Source of the DNA: Zanthoxylum bungeanum
Lineage: Eukaryota > Streptophyta > Magnoliopsida > Sapindales > Rutaceae
Reading direction: 5' to 3'
Assembly: GCA_019454045.1 (NCBI GenBank)
Contig: SKCR01033467.1
Location: 496,001-560,000 of the forward strand
Length of the DNA stretch: 64,000 nt
The notes beneath the pieces are model-generated. The model ran no database searches. It was not told the DNA's origin and worked only from the letters and a program-made list of their open reading frames with translations. Position 1 is the first letter of the stretch; every line of letters begins with the position of its first letter. A program made the position numbers and the translations under genes. Below, in pieces: positions 45,926-57,130 of this stretch.

Positions 45926-46753
45926 AGAATTGATTTGCAGCAGCAGCAGCAGGTAGCTTCCATGAACCAGAAGGAAAAACTAAATCTAATAACATATGAT
46001 CGATCTTGGCAAATTAAAGAGTACTGTATCGCAGAATTTATGTATCTATTTTTCTCTTGTAATTTTCTTGCGAATCTAACAAGAATAATTATTATTCCTG
46101 GAGTTATAAATCACTGCCTTACAAAGTTCGATGCTAACTCACTTGCATTCTCTAACACGTACGTGGGAAATAATTCGGATTTCTTCGTGTGTGTGTATAA
46201 ATAAATAATTTTATTATTAATATTTGTAATTTATATTATTTAATCAATAGGACATTCTCATTTTATAAAATGAAAATGCGAATGATTATATACGCACGAT
46301 GAGATATATAAGTGATCAAGTTCCAATAAGGATGTTTTCGTTTAATAAAATGAGGATGAGGAAAAAAAAAACACAAATTCCTATACACTACATGTCAAAA
46401 GACACAAAATTGAAATGTATGATTTTCTTATCTTTTAACTTGGTACTCATTTTATTAAAATGATGACATTCTTATTAGAATATTTACAAAAAAAAAAAAA
46501 AGGGAATTTAAATATCTCTATATCTTTTTATTATGACTAACTTTTATTTGACAGACGATGAAAGACTCAAACTACTACGAAGAATCAAATTTAAGGACAA
46601 CTATGTGAAAAGGGGTGTCTTGAATCGATTAGACCTAAAAATTTAGATGGTACCATAATAGCTAATTAAGCAGGAAGTCTTCCAACCTATCATAGCTACA
46701 TATCCAAATTGTTCTATGTTAGTATAGTAGTAATAACATTAACCTTCAAAAAA
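45926..46753. other. AT-rich intergenic DNA
   Basis: A short CAG run (45938-45951) follows the CTT tract. No gene or border recognised. Confidence 0.35.
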
Positions 46754-46762
46754 CATATATAT

Positions 46763-46810
<48 letters not shown>
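46754..46810. repeat. AT dinucleotide microsatellite
   Basis: (AT)n with one slip near 46773, beside the hAT remnant. Confidence 0.9.
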
Positions 46811-46814
<4 letters not shown>

Positions 46815-47345
46815 GTATGAGTGATAAAATAAATTAATGAATCGAATTTATATCTAATATTAAATGAATTGAATAAAAATATGATATATTTATATTCGAT
46901 TCGTTTGCTAAACGAATCATAATATCAGATTTCGTATTTGATTCATTTATTAAACGAATCAAATACAAATATTTTTTTAATCATGACATTATCAATGACA
47001 TAAATTAACATGATTTATTTACATTAATTCTTTATAAATGTTACATATGAAATACGTAATTAATATATTTACTAAAAATCGCTAAGCAAATATAGATAAT
47101 ATTAATTTTATGTGATAATTAACAATAACTTATCGAATCTTACTTGAAAAATAACATCAACTAATAAAGAAAAATAATAAAATGAGTACTAAACAAATAA
47201 ACATATCAATAAACTTAAATTCGTATTAGATTCATTTAATAAACGAATCGAATCGAAATAACTTATTTATCAAAAGAATCACTTTTTTTATTTTCAATTC
47301 CATATTTTAAACGATTCGAATCCAATCAAACGAATAAACTAATAG
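46815..47345. mobile_element. Decayed relative of the 33.7 kb hAT element
   Basis: Shares the ATTCGATTCGTTT / AAACGAATC words, the ACATAAATT segment and the right-end pattern TCCAATCAAACGAATAAAC. The GGGGTGTC ends are not recognisable and no duplication was found. Confidence 0.6.
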
Positions 47346-47907
47346 TATCCAAATTGCCAGCGAGACTTTAAAAAAAAAACAAGAACAACATCATCATATT
47401 CACATCTTTGATCACTTTGATTCTCTTCAAGACGAGATTTACAACTCTTTACCATTTTCCGTTTGAATCTATCGGTGTGATGGGTCAGTTGGGAGTTGTA
47501 GATAACACAAATATGAACCCGGCCGCACAAGAAAATTCCCCATGAGCCACTGACAAGATCCAAAGTGGACGGTGTTAACACACCCAGCACCGCCACGTCA
47601 TCACCTTTGTAAAAAAAAAAACCCACTTTTTGAGTAAGCTCACATCACCACATCAGTTCAGTACCTCCTAGAGTAAACCAGTAAAATCCACTCACAAGCC
47701 GACACGTCATAACATGTACCTCTCCTTCTGACGTGGCATAATAATATTGGACAAATGAGAGCAGCACTTGGCATGATCGAGTAAAATAATCAACGAGATA
47801 ATAATTGAGAGAAGATAAGAAAGAGTCAAATAAAATCACTCCCTCAGTTTCGAGTGTCACGGGGGGATTCACATTCACACTCACAACGCCGTGTGATCTG
47901 AGAGAGA
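47346..47907. promoter_or_regulatory. PHS1 promoter and 5' UTR region
   Basis: The stretch before the start codon contains several ACGT cores (CCACGTCATC at 47593, GACACGTCAT at 47701, TGACGTGGC at 47730), the binding core of bZIP factors. Their use is inference. Confidence 0.4.
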
Positions 47908-50900
47908 ATGGCAGTTTCGCAAATTTCTTCAATGTCGAGCCGATCTTCGGAAGCGTTTGTGCAGTGCAACAGCTCTCTGTCTAGATTCATTCAATTCGGT
48001 TCCAGAAACAGAACTTTCTCCAAGCAGAAGCTGCTGCTGATCAGAACCTTGAACTCTCCTCCTCAAACTACGTCGTTTTGCGTCAGATGTGTCTCCAGCC
48101 AGCCCAAGCCCCAAGTTAAAGATCGCGTAGCTGATGAAGGTCTGATGCATTTCTTCTTTCAACTCTTCATTCAATTTATAATGAAATAAGTGTGTTTTTT
48201 TATTAAAAAAAAAAAAAAACTGTTCTATAATTAAGTTGATATAGTGATGATCATCATCATGTTGCCATGTCAGCATTAGGAAAGGATTAGATGAAACTCA
48301 TTTTAAATTTAAAAAAAAAAAATCATGCTCTATGTTGATAGTAACTTTACTTGCTTCTCAAATTGGTTGAGATTCATCTAATTAAGCCGGTCATATATAT
48401 ATATATATATATATGCCTGTATCATTTTTTGATACTGACATGGCAACATGCGATTGGTCGTTGAGGATTCGGAAGTGTAGATTGTTTTATCAATTGTATT
48501 GTGATGCCAATGTTACATGTGATATGGCACTTGTCAATTAATAATTCATAAGCTTAAATTTTTCTTAGTAGAAGCTCATATCGATAGAGATTATGTGGCT
48601 CTCTACCATTAGAAGAAATACTATTCACTTAATTAGTACATTTATGATATAAGCATACTCAAACACAATTGGAACCTTAGAATCTGCTAGGTGATATAAT
48701 AGTTGTTCTCTATATCTTCTGAAGGAACTCAAATTATTTGTTTGATATTAAGGTGTTCATTGTATTTGATACTTATCCTGTTATTTGTCATTACATATTG
48801 ATTTAGAAACGTCAAGCTCTTGGAATTCATCTGGTCCAGATGTTGCCTCTATCGCCTCCAGTATTGAATATCATGCAGAGTTCACTCCATTGTTTTCTCC
48901 TGAGAAATTTGAGCTTCCAAAGACTTACTTTGCGACTGCTCAAAGTGTCCGTGATTCTCTCATTATTAACTGGAATTCCACATATGAATACTACGACAGG
49001 TTGAATGTGAAGCAGGCTTATTATTTATCAATGGAGTTTCTACAGGTCTTTTGTCATCTCTTGTATTGACTTCTACTAGTAATACTTCGATTTCTGCAAC
49101 CAACAACTTTCAGCATGTTAGGTTTCACCTTTTCCTATTTTTGTAGGGTAGAGCACTGTTGAATGCAATTGGAAATTTGGGGCTTACTGGTGCATATGCA
49201 GAGGCTTTGAGCAAGCTTGGACACGGTCTAGAAAATGTGGCCTCTCAGGTGAGGTTACTTTATAAAAAGCTTCCTTCCACAGAAACTTGGAAAAAATATG
49301 ATCTTGGTTAAAATTCGTCTTCTTTTTTTAGAAAAATTATTTCAAACAACCAAGTAGTTAAAAAATATGAATTTAGATGAACCAGTGTCAACCATTTTTT
49401 ACTGTTGGCTTATTGAGAACTTGATATTGTTCACTTTGGTGAATCTGTGTGCTTGAGTACATATATGCTCAGGCTTGTTGTGGAGACTAAGTTCTTTGGT
49501 CAATTAATGATAGGAACCGGATGCAGCACTTGGTAATGGGGGACTTGGGCGTCTTGCCTCCTGTTTTTTGGACTCTATGGCTACGCTAAATTACCCAGCT
49601 TGGGGTTATGGACTTAGATATAAGTATGGGTTATTTAAACAGAGGATTACAAAAGATGGTCAAGAGGAAGTTGCTGAAGATTGGCTTGAGGTATCTCTTG
49701 CTTTTCTGTTCAACTTCAAATGATGCATTGTAAATTGGTGCATATATTGCTTCGTTTTTTTTACTACAACATCAACTTTCTTTTTCTATTGTGGTTGAGA
49801 TCTTCATTTGGATATGGTTTGTTCTTGTAGTTGGGCAATCCATGGGAAATCGTGAGAAATGATGTTTCATATCCTGTAAAATTTTACGGCAAGGTTGTTC
49901 CAGGATCAGATGGCAAAAAACACTGGATTGGAGGAGAAGATATAAAGGCTGTTGCATATGATGTCCCTATACCAGGGTATAAAACTAAAACCACAATCAA
50001 CCTGCGGCTTTGGTCTACCAAGGTTCCTTCGGAAGATTTTGATCTATCCGCTTTTAATGACGGAGACCATACCAAAGCAGCCGAAGCCCTATCTAATGCT
50101 GAAAAGGTGCATGTACAATCGTGATTGTTTTTATTTTCTTGTAGGGAACTTGACTGCTTATTTTACAACTTAATACAGTTTTGTTTCCACATGTCCTAAA
50201 ACTGTATCAGCAAAGACATTGTTTGAGCCCTTACACATACTAGAGATTCTTGACCTTGAAAAAAAAAAGAAATAAAGAAGTTGGATATTGATACTTGATA
50301 TAGTGAAGTCATTAACAAATGCTATGGTTTTATTTTGTTTTCCTTGCATCCGGGGTTGATACGGGCACACGTTTCTTCATTTTGTTGACCTTAATGTTGG
50401 TGCAACAGTTAAAAGGAGTGTCTTTATAACGTTTTCTCTGTTATCAGATTTGCTATATACTCTACCCTGGGGATGAATCAGTTGAGGGCAAGGTCCTGCG
50501 TTTAAAGCAACAATACACCTTATGCTCTGCTTCTCTCCAAGATATCGTTGCACGTTTTGAGAAAAGATCTGGAGCAAATGTAAACTGGGAAGAATTCCCT
50601 GAGAAAGTTGCAGTTCAAATGAATGATACTCACCCCACTCTATGCATCCCTGAGTTGATGAGAATTTTGATAGATTTGAAAGGTTTGAGCTGGAAGGAAG
50701 CCTGGAATATCACACAGAGGTATTTCCTACTATTATTGTTCTCTGTATATGCATTGATGATTCATTTTACTGTCTTCTTTTTTGAGCTATTTTTGAAGAA
50801 GTGGAAATATACTCTGGGGAAGTTTAAATTTCACTGTTCTGAAAAACGGCCTAGGCGGCCTCTAGGCACTAGGCGGTGCCTGGCCGTTCTGATTATGTAT

Positions 50901-51920
50901 AAAAACGGTTTCTAGGCGGTGTCAGGTGATTAGGCGGTTCTAGACGGGTCAGGTGAGTCTAGGCGGGTCTAGGCAGATCAGGTGAGTCTAGACGGGTCTA
51001 GGCGGGTCTGTACGTTTTTTTCCTCCAAGTTATTTTTACCATTTTTTGAATAAAAAATAAAAACACCTAGCGATGCCTAGCCTATCCTTCTAGGCGGCGC
51101 CTAGAAGGCCGAGGCGCTAGGCAACCCCCCACAGTACGCCTACCGCCTTACGTTTTTTTAGAACATTGTTAAATTTACACTCAAAAGTGACTGAGAGACA
51201 CCAACTTTGTTACTATTGGAATTAATCTTTTCTGTTTTATCACTATCGGTCAAGAGTTATCAGTAGTTTATGTTGCATTGTTTTTAAGGATAAGTGGAAT
51301 TAGATAAAATCATGATGAGTTTAGTGAAGGCGGTCCTATATTTGACACTGTAAGCCTACAATTTTAACCCATAATTTATTCTCGAGCGTGAAAAGCATGA
51401 AATTGCAAAGGTTCCTTGTGGGGACCTGTTCAAGTTATATCTTCCTTCAGTAACTTGTATCCCTCACACTCTGCGACCTATGTGCTAGGACTGTGGCATA
51501 CACAAACCATACCGTTTTACCAGAGGCATTGGAGAAATGGAGTTTTGAACTAATGCAAAAACTGCTACCACGTCATGTGGAGATCATAGAAATGATTGAC
51601 GAGGAGGTAATGCTGGAATACATAAATAAATCAAAGCCTTCTCTTTTTTGTGTCCTCATCTTCTAATTTCTACTATTTCATAATTTCCAGCTGATTCAAA
51701 CCATAGTTTCAGAGTATGGTACAGAAGACCCTGATTTACTGGAGAAAAGACTGAAAGAAATGAGAATCCTTGAAAATGTTGATTTGCCTGCTACCTTAGC
51801 AGATTTGTTTGTTAAAACCAAGGAAATCGCTGATGTTGTTACTACTGATGAACTTGAAAATTACGATGAAGAAGGTGAACTTGTTGATGAAGAACCAGAG
51901 GCTGAAGAAGAAGAAGAAGC

Positions 51921-51953
<33 letters not shown>

Positions 51954-54831
51954 AGAAGAAGAAGAGAAGAAGAAGAAGAAGAAGAAGAGAAGAAGAAGCA
52001 GAAGAAGAAGAAGACACCCTAGAAGAGGAAAAAATACAAGAACCACCAAAGCTAGTCCGTATGGCTAATCTTTGTGTTGTGGGGGGTCATGCAGTAAATG
52101 GAGTAGCTGAGATACATAGTGAAATAGTAAAGGATGAAGTATTTAATGAATTTTATAAGGTAAAGTGTTTGAAATTTTCTTTTTGTATTCATTTTGATCA
52201 TAACATGATGCTGTTCAATTTTAACAAAACTGAAGTTCATTTATTTGTAACTCTTATCTCAAAGACTGCTCTTAAAACATTTATCTCTATGCTATACTTT
52301 TTGGCAGTTATGGCCTGAGAAATTTCAAAACAAAACAAATGGGGTCACACCAAGAAGATGGATCCGTTTTTGCAATCCAGATTTAAGTAGAATTATAACT
52401 AGTTGGCTCGGCACAGAAGACTGGGTCACAAACACTGAGAAGTTGGCTGAGTTAAGAAAGGTAATAAACCGCATCCACTTTTCTTTTGTATAAAGTTATC
52501 TCTATTATTTGATCACATGCTCCCACTGCTGAAAACTGATTTATAATGATATCCTTTTGTTATCGCTGGAAGAATACATAATGAATTTGATTATTTTTTA
52601 TTCTTAAGTTATGGCACATAATTATTATAGCTCAGAGTTCAAAATTTCTGAGATCAATATCTAAATGATTGTTCAATGTACAATGTCTATCAAGTATAAT
52701 TCTTTTTTTTTGCAGTTGTTGCTATATCTCCTATTAAAGCAATGTGGTTTATTCATAGTTTGCAGATAATGAGGACCTCCAATCTCAGTTTAGGGAGGCA
52801 AAAAGGAGCAACAAGATGAAAGTGGTGTCACTAATTAAAGAAAAAACAGGCTATTCTGTTAGCCCTGATGCAATGTTTGACACCCAGGTTAATTTTCTTC
52901 CTATAGAAGTCCTCATTCTCACAAATATGTGTCATATTCTAATACATCATAGCATCAGATTAAGTTACAAAAATTCTTATAAAATACAAAAAAAAAAAAA
53001 AAATAAAATGAAAATGGTGAATTCTATCGAGAACCCCAAAATAATAGTGTAAAATGCCCAGATGGATCCTAATGATGAATAATTTGAGAAGAATTTTTGG
53101 GATAAGGCCCAACCACTGCATTAAAAATATTATTAGCATACACTGAACAAGCTTAATAGTTTCTTTTGATGTGGACTACTGTGACTCTCATACAGAGTAG
53201 ATGCCAGCACCAACTTGCTACACAATAATTTATGATTGTTTTTCCCTTGCTCATCATCAATTGTTATCTTTTATTTATATTTGATAAATTTTGACTGGAT
53301 AAATTAAATTCAGGTGAAGCGTATCCATGAATACAAGCGACAGTTGATGAATATCTTGGGAATTGTTTACCGCTACAAGAAGATGAAAGAAATGACTGCT
53401 GCAGAAAGGAAAGCCAAGTTTGTGCCACGAGTTTGTATATTTGGGGGAAAAGCATTTTCTACATATGTGCAAGCCAAGAGAATTGTGAAGTTTATTACAG
53501 ATGTTGGGGCCACAGTTAATCGTGATCCTGAAATAGGTGACTTATTGAAGGTATTGTTTTGTCACTAAAATCATTTTATGAACCTTAAGGATGATAGTCT
53601 GAGATTAAAAAAAAAAAAGCGCTTCTTGGCTTTTGGTAATGAGAAAAGCTCATTTTATTTAAATTGTAATGTTCGTTGAATATGCAAGGGTTTCCTTGGG
53701 CTATTTGATTTGATTTTACTGGTTCTTGAGATATTACTATATAGATCTATATTCGGTGCTTTCTAGTATTAGTTCACAATTCTCTAACCAGAGATATTGC
53801 ATTATATCCTATGTTCCATTTTAGGTTATTTTTGTCCCTGACTACAATGTAAGTGTGGCTGAATTGCTTATCCCTGCAAGTGAGCTCTCACAGCATATCA
53901 GGTATTATAATGTTCTTATTTGATTTGCTTTAGTTTTTTGGGTTGAGTTTGCATTATTTGTTATTATCTTACATTCTCTCTGTCCACTGCTATAGTACTG
54001 CTGGGATGGAGGCTAGTGGTACCAGTAACATGAAATTTGCGATGAATGGTTGCATTTTGATTGGAACCTTGGATGGAGCCAACGTTGAAATACGGCAAGA
54101 GGTTGGAGAGGACAACTTTTTCCTATTTGGAGCAAGAGCTCACGAGATTGCAGGGTTGAGAAAGGAGAGATTCGAGGGCAAAGTAAGCGTTTTTCACTTT
54201 TCACTATTATATTTCTATTAATTTTCTACTTTGATCTGTTTTTAATGAATATATCTGGCCTCTTATGTAGTTTGTTCCAGACCCCCGTTTTGAAGAGGTC
54301 AAGAAATTTGTCAAATCTGGTGTTTTTGGTCCGTACAACTATGATGAACTAATGGGATCACTGGAAGGAAATAAAGGTTTTGGCCGTGCTGATTATTTCC
54401 TCGTAGGCAAAGATTTCCCTAGTTATGTGGAATGCCAAGAGATGGTTGATGAAGCATATCGCGACCAAAAGGTGAGCAGATACGCCTTTTTATGTCAATT
54501 CCCTTTCATTTGATGCTCATTTCTAGTCAAAATTTATTCATGGAGCGGATACACAGCAGCAAATCTTTTTACTTTCAACTAGTTGGTTTACCGTTAAGTA
54601 AATTCTCACCTTGGAACATTTTCATTGTTGCCTCTATAAGATGTTTATTTGTTTCCGAGGGAGACTTAATGATCTGTTCCCAGATTTAACATGCTTTTAC
54701 TGATGTTGTCGCAGAGATGGACGAGAATGTCGATCATGAACACAGCGAGTTCATCCAAGTTCAGTAGTGACAGGACGATTCACGAATATGCCCGGGACAT
54801 ATGGAACATAAATCCCGTCGAATTGCCATGA
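47908..54831 (+). CDS. PHS1: Alpha-1,4-glucan phosphorylase L isozyme, plastidial; frameshift in exon 8
   Basis: Reversibly phosphorolyses alpha-glucans to glucose 1-phosphate in plastid starch metabolism. Fifteen exons: 47908-48139, 48807-49045, 49147-49248, 49514-49690, 49831-50106, 50448-50719, 51489-51606, 51691-52159, 52308-52460, 52759-52887, 53314-53550, 53825-53901, 53996-54182, 54271-54471, 54715-54831. Residues 1 to about 70 are a Ser/Arg-rich transit peptide. Motifs: [47 protein letters not shown] and the PLP site [14 protein letters not shown] with its Lys. The acidic insertion special to L-type enzymes is in exon 8. There the frame is lost: exon 8 is 469 nt and the sum (2,986 nt) is not a multiple of three; the upstream frame stops at 52066-52068. 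All other exon joins keep phase. Confidence 0.93.
50832..51168. mobile_element. hAT-type MITE in PHS1 intron 6 (337 bp)
   Basis: Ends CACTGTTCTGAAAAACG and CGTTTTTTTAGAACATTG are imperfect inverted repeats; an 8-bp duplication TTAAATTT flanks it (50824-50831, 51169-51176). The interior is a run of CTAGGCGG / TCTAGGCGGGTC words. Intronic, so it need not affect the protein. Confidence 0.85.
51901..52015 (+). repeat. PHS1: GAA microsatellite in PHS1 coding exon 8
   Basis: Codes for the poly-Glu run of the L-type acidic insertion. At about 51963-51968 and 51986-51992 the repeat reads GAGAAG where GAGGAAG would keep the frame, so two single-base losses turn Glu into Lys and then Arg codons. Downstream the correct frame ([20 protein letters not shown]) is offset by one base from the upstream frame. 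Confidence 0.9.
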
Positions 54832-55370
54832 TTGTGTAATGCTTGTTCCGAGTTTTGGAGGTGGGACTTACCACAAGCTTTTTCGATTGTGTATTGCATC
54901 ATGTTTATATCTTTTCTATGTAAAGCCAAATGCTAGTGAACAGGAATCAAAGCTAGCGAATAAATGTCTTTGAGAAATATTATCATTATGATAAAAAATA
55001 AAATAAAATGAGAACTGAAGACAATTGATATCTGGTTTGGAAGCTCTGTTATAGTGCCGTCAAGATTTCTGGGCTTTCATTAGCAGAAAATAATGAGAAA
55101 AAGTTGGAGGACTCCATTCAAGATCAATGAAAATTTCCTATTACAGTATCAAACTCCCCAATGAAAAGCTGCATGAATGAGCCTCACTAGTTCAATAATG
55201 AAGAGTTGAATCTGTTCAAAAGATAGCTGAAAATACTAAAGCTTAAGAGCAGTAACTAGGGTTAGTAATGGCAGTTCCAATCCCTAAGCAACAATTAGAA
55301 TTATTACCATTTTATGAACTATCATTCTAGTAACAAAATTCTGTAGAAGCTATGTATGGTGTCACTTCAG
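54832..55370. other. Shared 3' region of convergent PHS1 and zinc-finger genes
   Basis: PHS1 (plus) and the zinc-finger gene (minus) end 539 bp apart; this holds both 3' UTRs (AATAAA-type signal near 55000 on the plus strand). No other gene seen. Confidence 0.5.
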
Positions 55371-56837
55371 TCAGTTGGCCACCAAGCTCACCAGTGGCTC
55401 ATGCTTGTGCTGTTCACTAACAACAAACCATTGCTCAGACCCAGCATCGCCATCGGTCTCTTCTTCGAGCATATTCGAGACATCAAGATCTAAATCATTG
55501 CTAACATCAGAATAATCTTGCTCCACGGCAATCTCTTGCAGAATAGTGTCAGAGTTCTTCCCAGTGTGTGCCCTTTGGTGACCTCCCAATGCTTGGCCTG
55601 TTGCAAAAACCTTCAAGCAGATTCGGCACTTGTGCTCCTTGTCCATTAAATTCTCAATACATTCAAGTTTCACAAGCTTGGAACTAGCCTCAACTTCAGG
55701 AAACATGCTAGTCTGGTTCTGCTTCTGCTTCTGAAAGTTTCTAGTCTTTACTGGCATGGAGCTTCTTTTGGTGCCATGCATCCGTTGGTAGCCACCAAGT
55801 GCACCGCGAGAGGAGAATATTTTGCTGCAGGTATCACCCTTGATTTCACTTTTCTTCTGAGAATCATCCAAAATTCCATAATCAGAAGTTTCAGCATTAG
55901 AAGCATTGAAACCGACTTTCTTGCTTGAAGTTGAAGTCATGATTCCCATTTCAGCTTCATCCAATCCATCTCCTTCCATAAAATCCTCACTTGATTCTTT
56001 CTCTATCTCAGCAACACTTGATACCCATCCAGGCTTATCATCTAGCTTAGGCATCTCAAATTCACCATCCTCGTAAAACTTCTCAATAGAAACGTCCAAT
56101 TTCACCTTCTTCCCCTCATCACTCTCAGCTCCAGAATAGATTTCATTACATTCTTCTTCTTCCTTCTCATACAAAACAAAACAATCTAACTTATCAAGTC
56201 TTGGTTTCTTCATCAAACACTCATTGCCAATAGAAACAAAACAACCACCTCCATTTGTCAAAACTCTCTTTTTCTTATTCAATGATTTAACCCCAAGAGC
56301 CACAGAATCATTAACTGAAAACTCACTGAATGCATAAAACGCACCCCAATTGTGAACACCCCTAGATAACATCATCAAACACACAGCCCCTTGCTCTACA
56401 TGTTGATCAACTTCAGTCACATATAAAGATTCATTCAAGCTGGAAATTGAAGAACTTGCATTAAAATTGTACCTCTTTCTTTCTGATCTCTTCCTCTTCA
56501 CAACTAAGCGCTTCACAGCTTCTGATTCATCATAAACCGTTAACTTCTGAGAATGAACCCTCATGTGATTAGAAAGAGACTTAGCTGACAAAAGTGCTTT
56601 TCCACATTCTTTGCATTGAATCCTTTCCCTTTCTCTCCTTGGGTGATGCCTCATGTGACCGTAAAGTGCTTTCAGAGACTCAAAGTCTTTACCACAAACT
56701 TTGCACTGCGTTTCTTGCATTGAAGCAGAAGCAGAACAAGAAGCAGCACGATTAAAGCTTGAAAATTTCCAAGATTTCTTGGGATTTTCTCTTAGGTCAT
56801 AACCAATGTGCCCATCATCTTCTTTAGCTGAATCCAT
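55371..56837 (-). CDS. C2H2 zinc-finger protein, ZAT-like, with one degenerate finger
   Basis: Intron-less gene, 488 aa from MDSAKEDD. An upstream in-frame ATG at 56927 would add 30 hydrophobic residues (MLLIPLFLELSF) unlike the family, so the second ATG is preferred. Finger 1: Cys45, Cys48, His61, His65. Finger 2: Cys75, Cys78, His91, His95. Finger 3 (about 334-354) has Gly334 and Tyr350 where Cys and His are expected (GALGGYQRMH). Finger 4: Cys404, Cys407, His420, His424, with the plant QALGGH motif. A basic KRKRSERKR stretch after finger 2 may be a nuclear signal; acidic regions follow. A C-terminal DLDLDVSNML is EAR-like, hinting at repression. Target genes unknown. Confidence 0.9.
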   Translation of the reverse strand: MDSAKEDDGHIGYDLRENPKKSWKFSSFNRAASCSASASMQETQCKVCGKDFESLKALYGHMRHHPRRERERIQCKECGKALLSAKSLSNHMRVHSQKLTVYDESEAVKRLVVKRKRSERKRYNFNASSSISSLNESLYVTEVDQHVEQGAVCLMMLSRGVHNWGAFYAFSEFSVNDSVALGVKSLNKKKRVLTNGGGCFVSIGNECLMKKPRLDKLDCFVLYEKEEEECNEIYSGAESDEGKKVKLDVSIEKFYEDGEFEMPKLDDKPGWVSSVAEIEKESSEDFMEGDGLDEAEMGIMTSTSSKKVGFNASNAETSDYGILDDSQKKSEIKGDTCSKIFSSRGALGGYQRMHGTKRSSMPVKTRNFQKQKQNQTSMFPEVEASSKLVKLECIENLMDKEHKCRICLKVFATGQALGGHQRAHTGKNSDTILQEIAVEQDYSDVSNDLDLDVSNMLEEETDGDAGSEQWFVVSEQHKHEPLVSLVAN

Positions 56838-57130
56838 CGAAACCCAGCTGACAAAACCCACCAAAAAAGACTTACTTTCTCGGGAAAATAAGAAGGAAAG
56901 CTCAAGAAACAGAGGAATTAACAACAACCCAGGTGGAAAAAAACAAACTTTAACCCAAAAATGAAAAAATCTTGATTTTTGAAGTGATCAAATAGAAACC
57001 CATTATGGAGTTTGGTTTTGTATTCTTGATAGGCAAGAAAGAGAGAGAATTTGAGTGCTCCAAAAACAGAGTGCTTGTACAAAGTACTCTGCTTTTGGCA
57101 GTAGCCACAGCACATTAATTGGGACAAAGA
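56838..57130. promoter_or_regulatory. Zinc-finger gene 5' UTR and promoter region
   Basis: Presumed leader and promoter on the minus strand; CT-rich (AGAGAGAG on plus) stretches near 57040 and 57135-57165 are common near plant start sites. No TATA box placed with confidence. Confidence 0.4.

Noticed and set aside
45326..45926. Open frames of 154 and 92 codons in the GGA/CTT tract
   Set aside because: Pure low-complexity Glu/Arg/Gly and Ser/Phe reading of a microsatellite; no start context or family match.
56838..56927. Upstream ATG adding 30 residues to the zinc-finger protein
   Set aside because: Would give a hydrophobic leader that does not suit a nuclear factor; MDSAKEDD is the better start.
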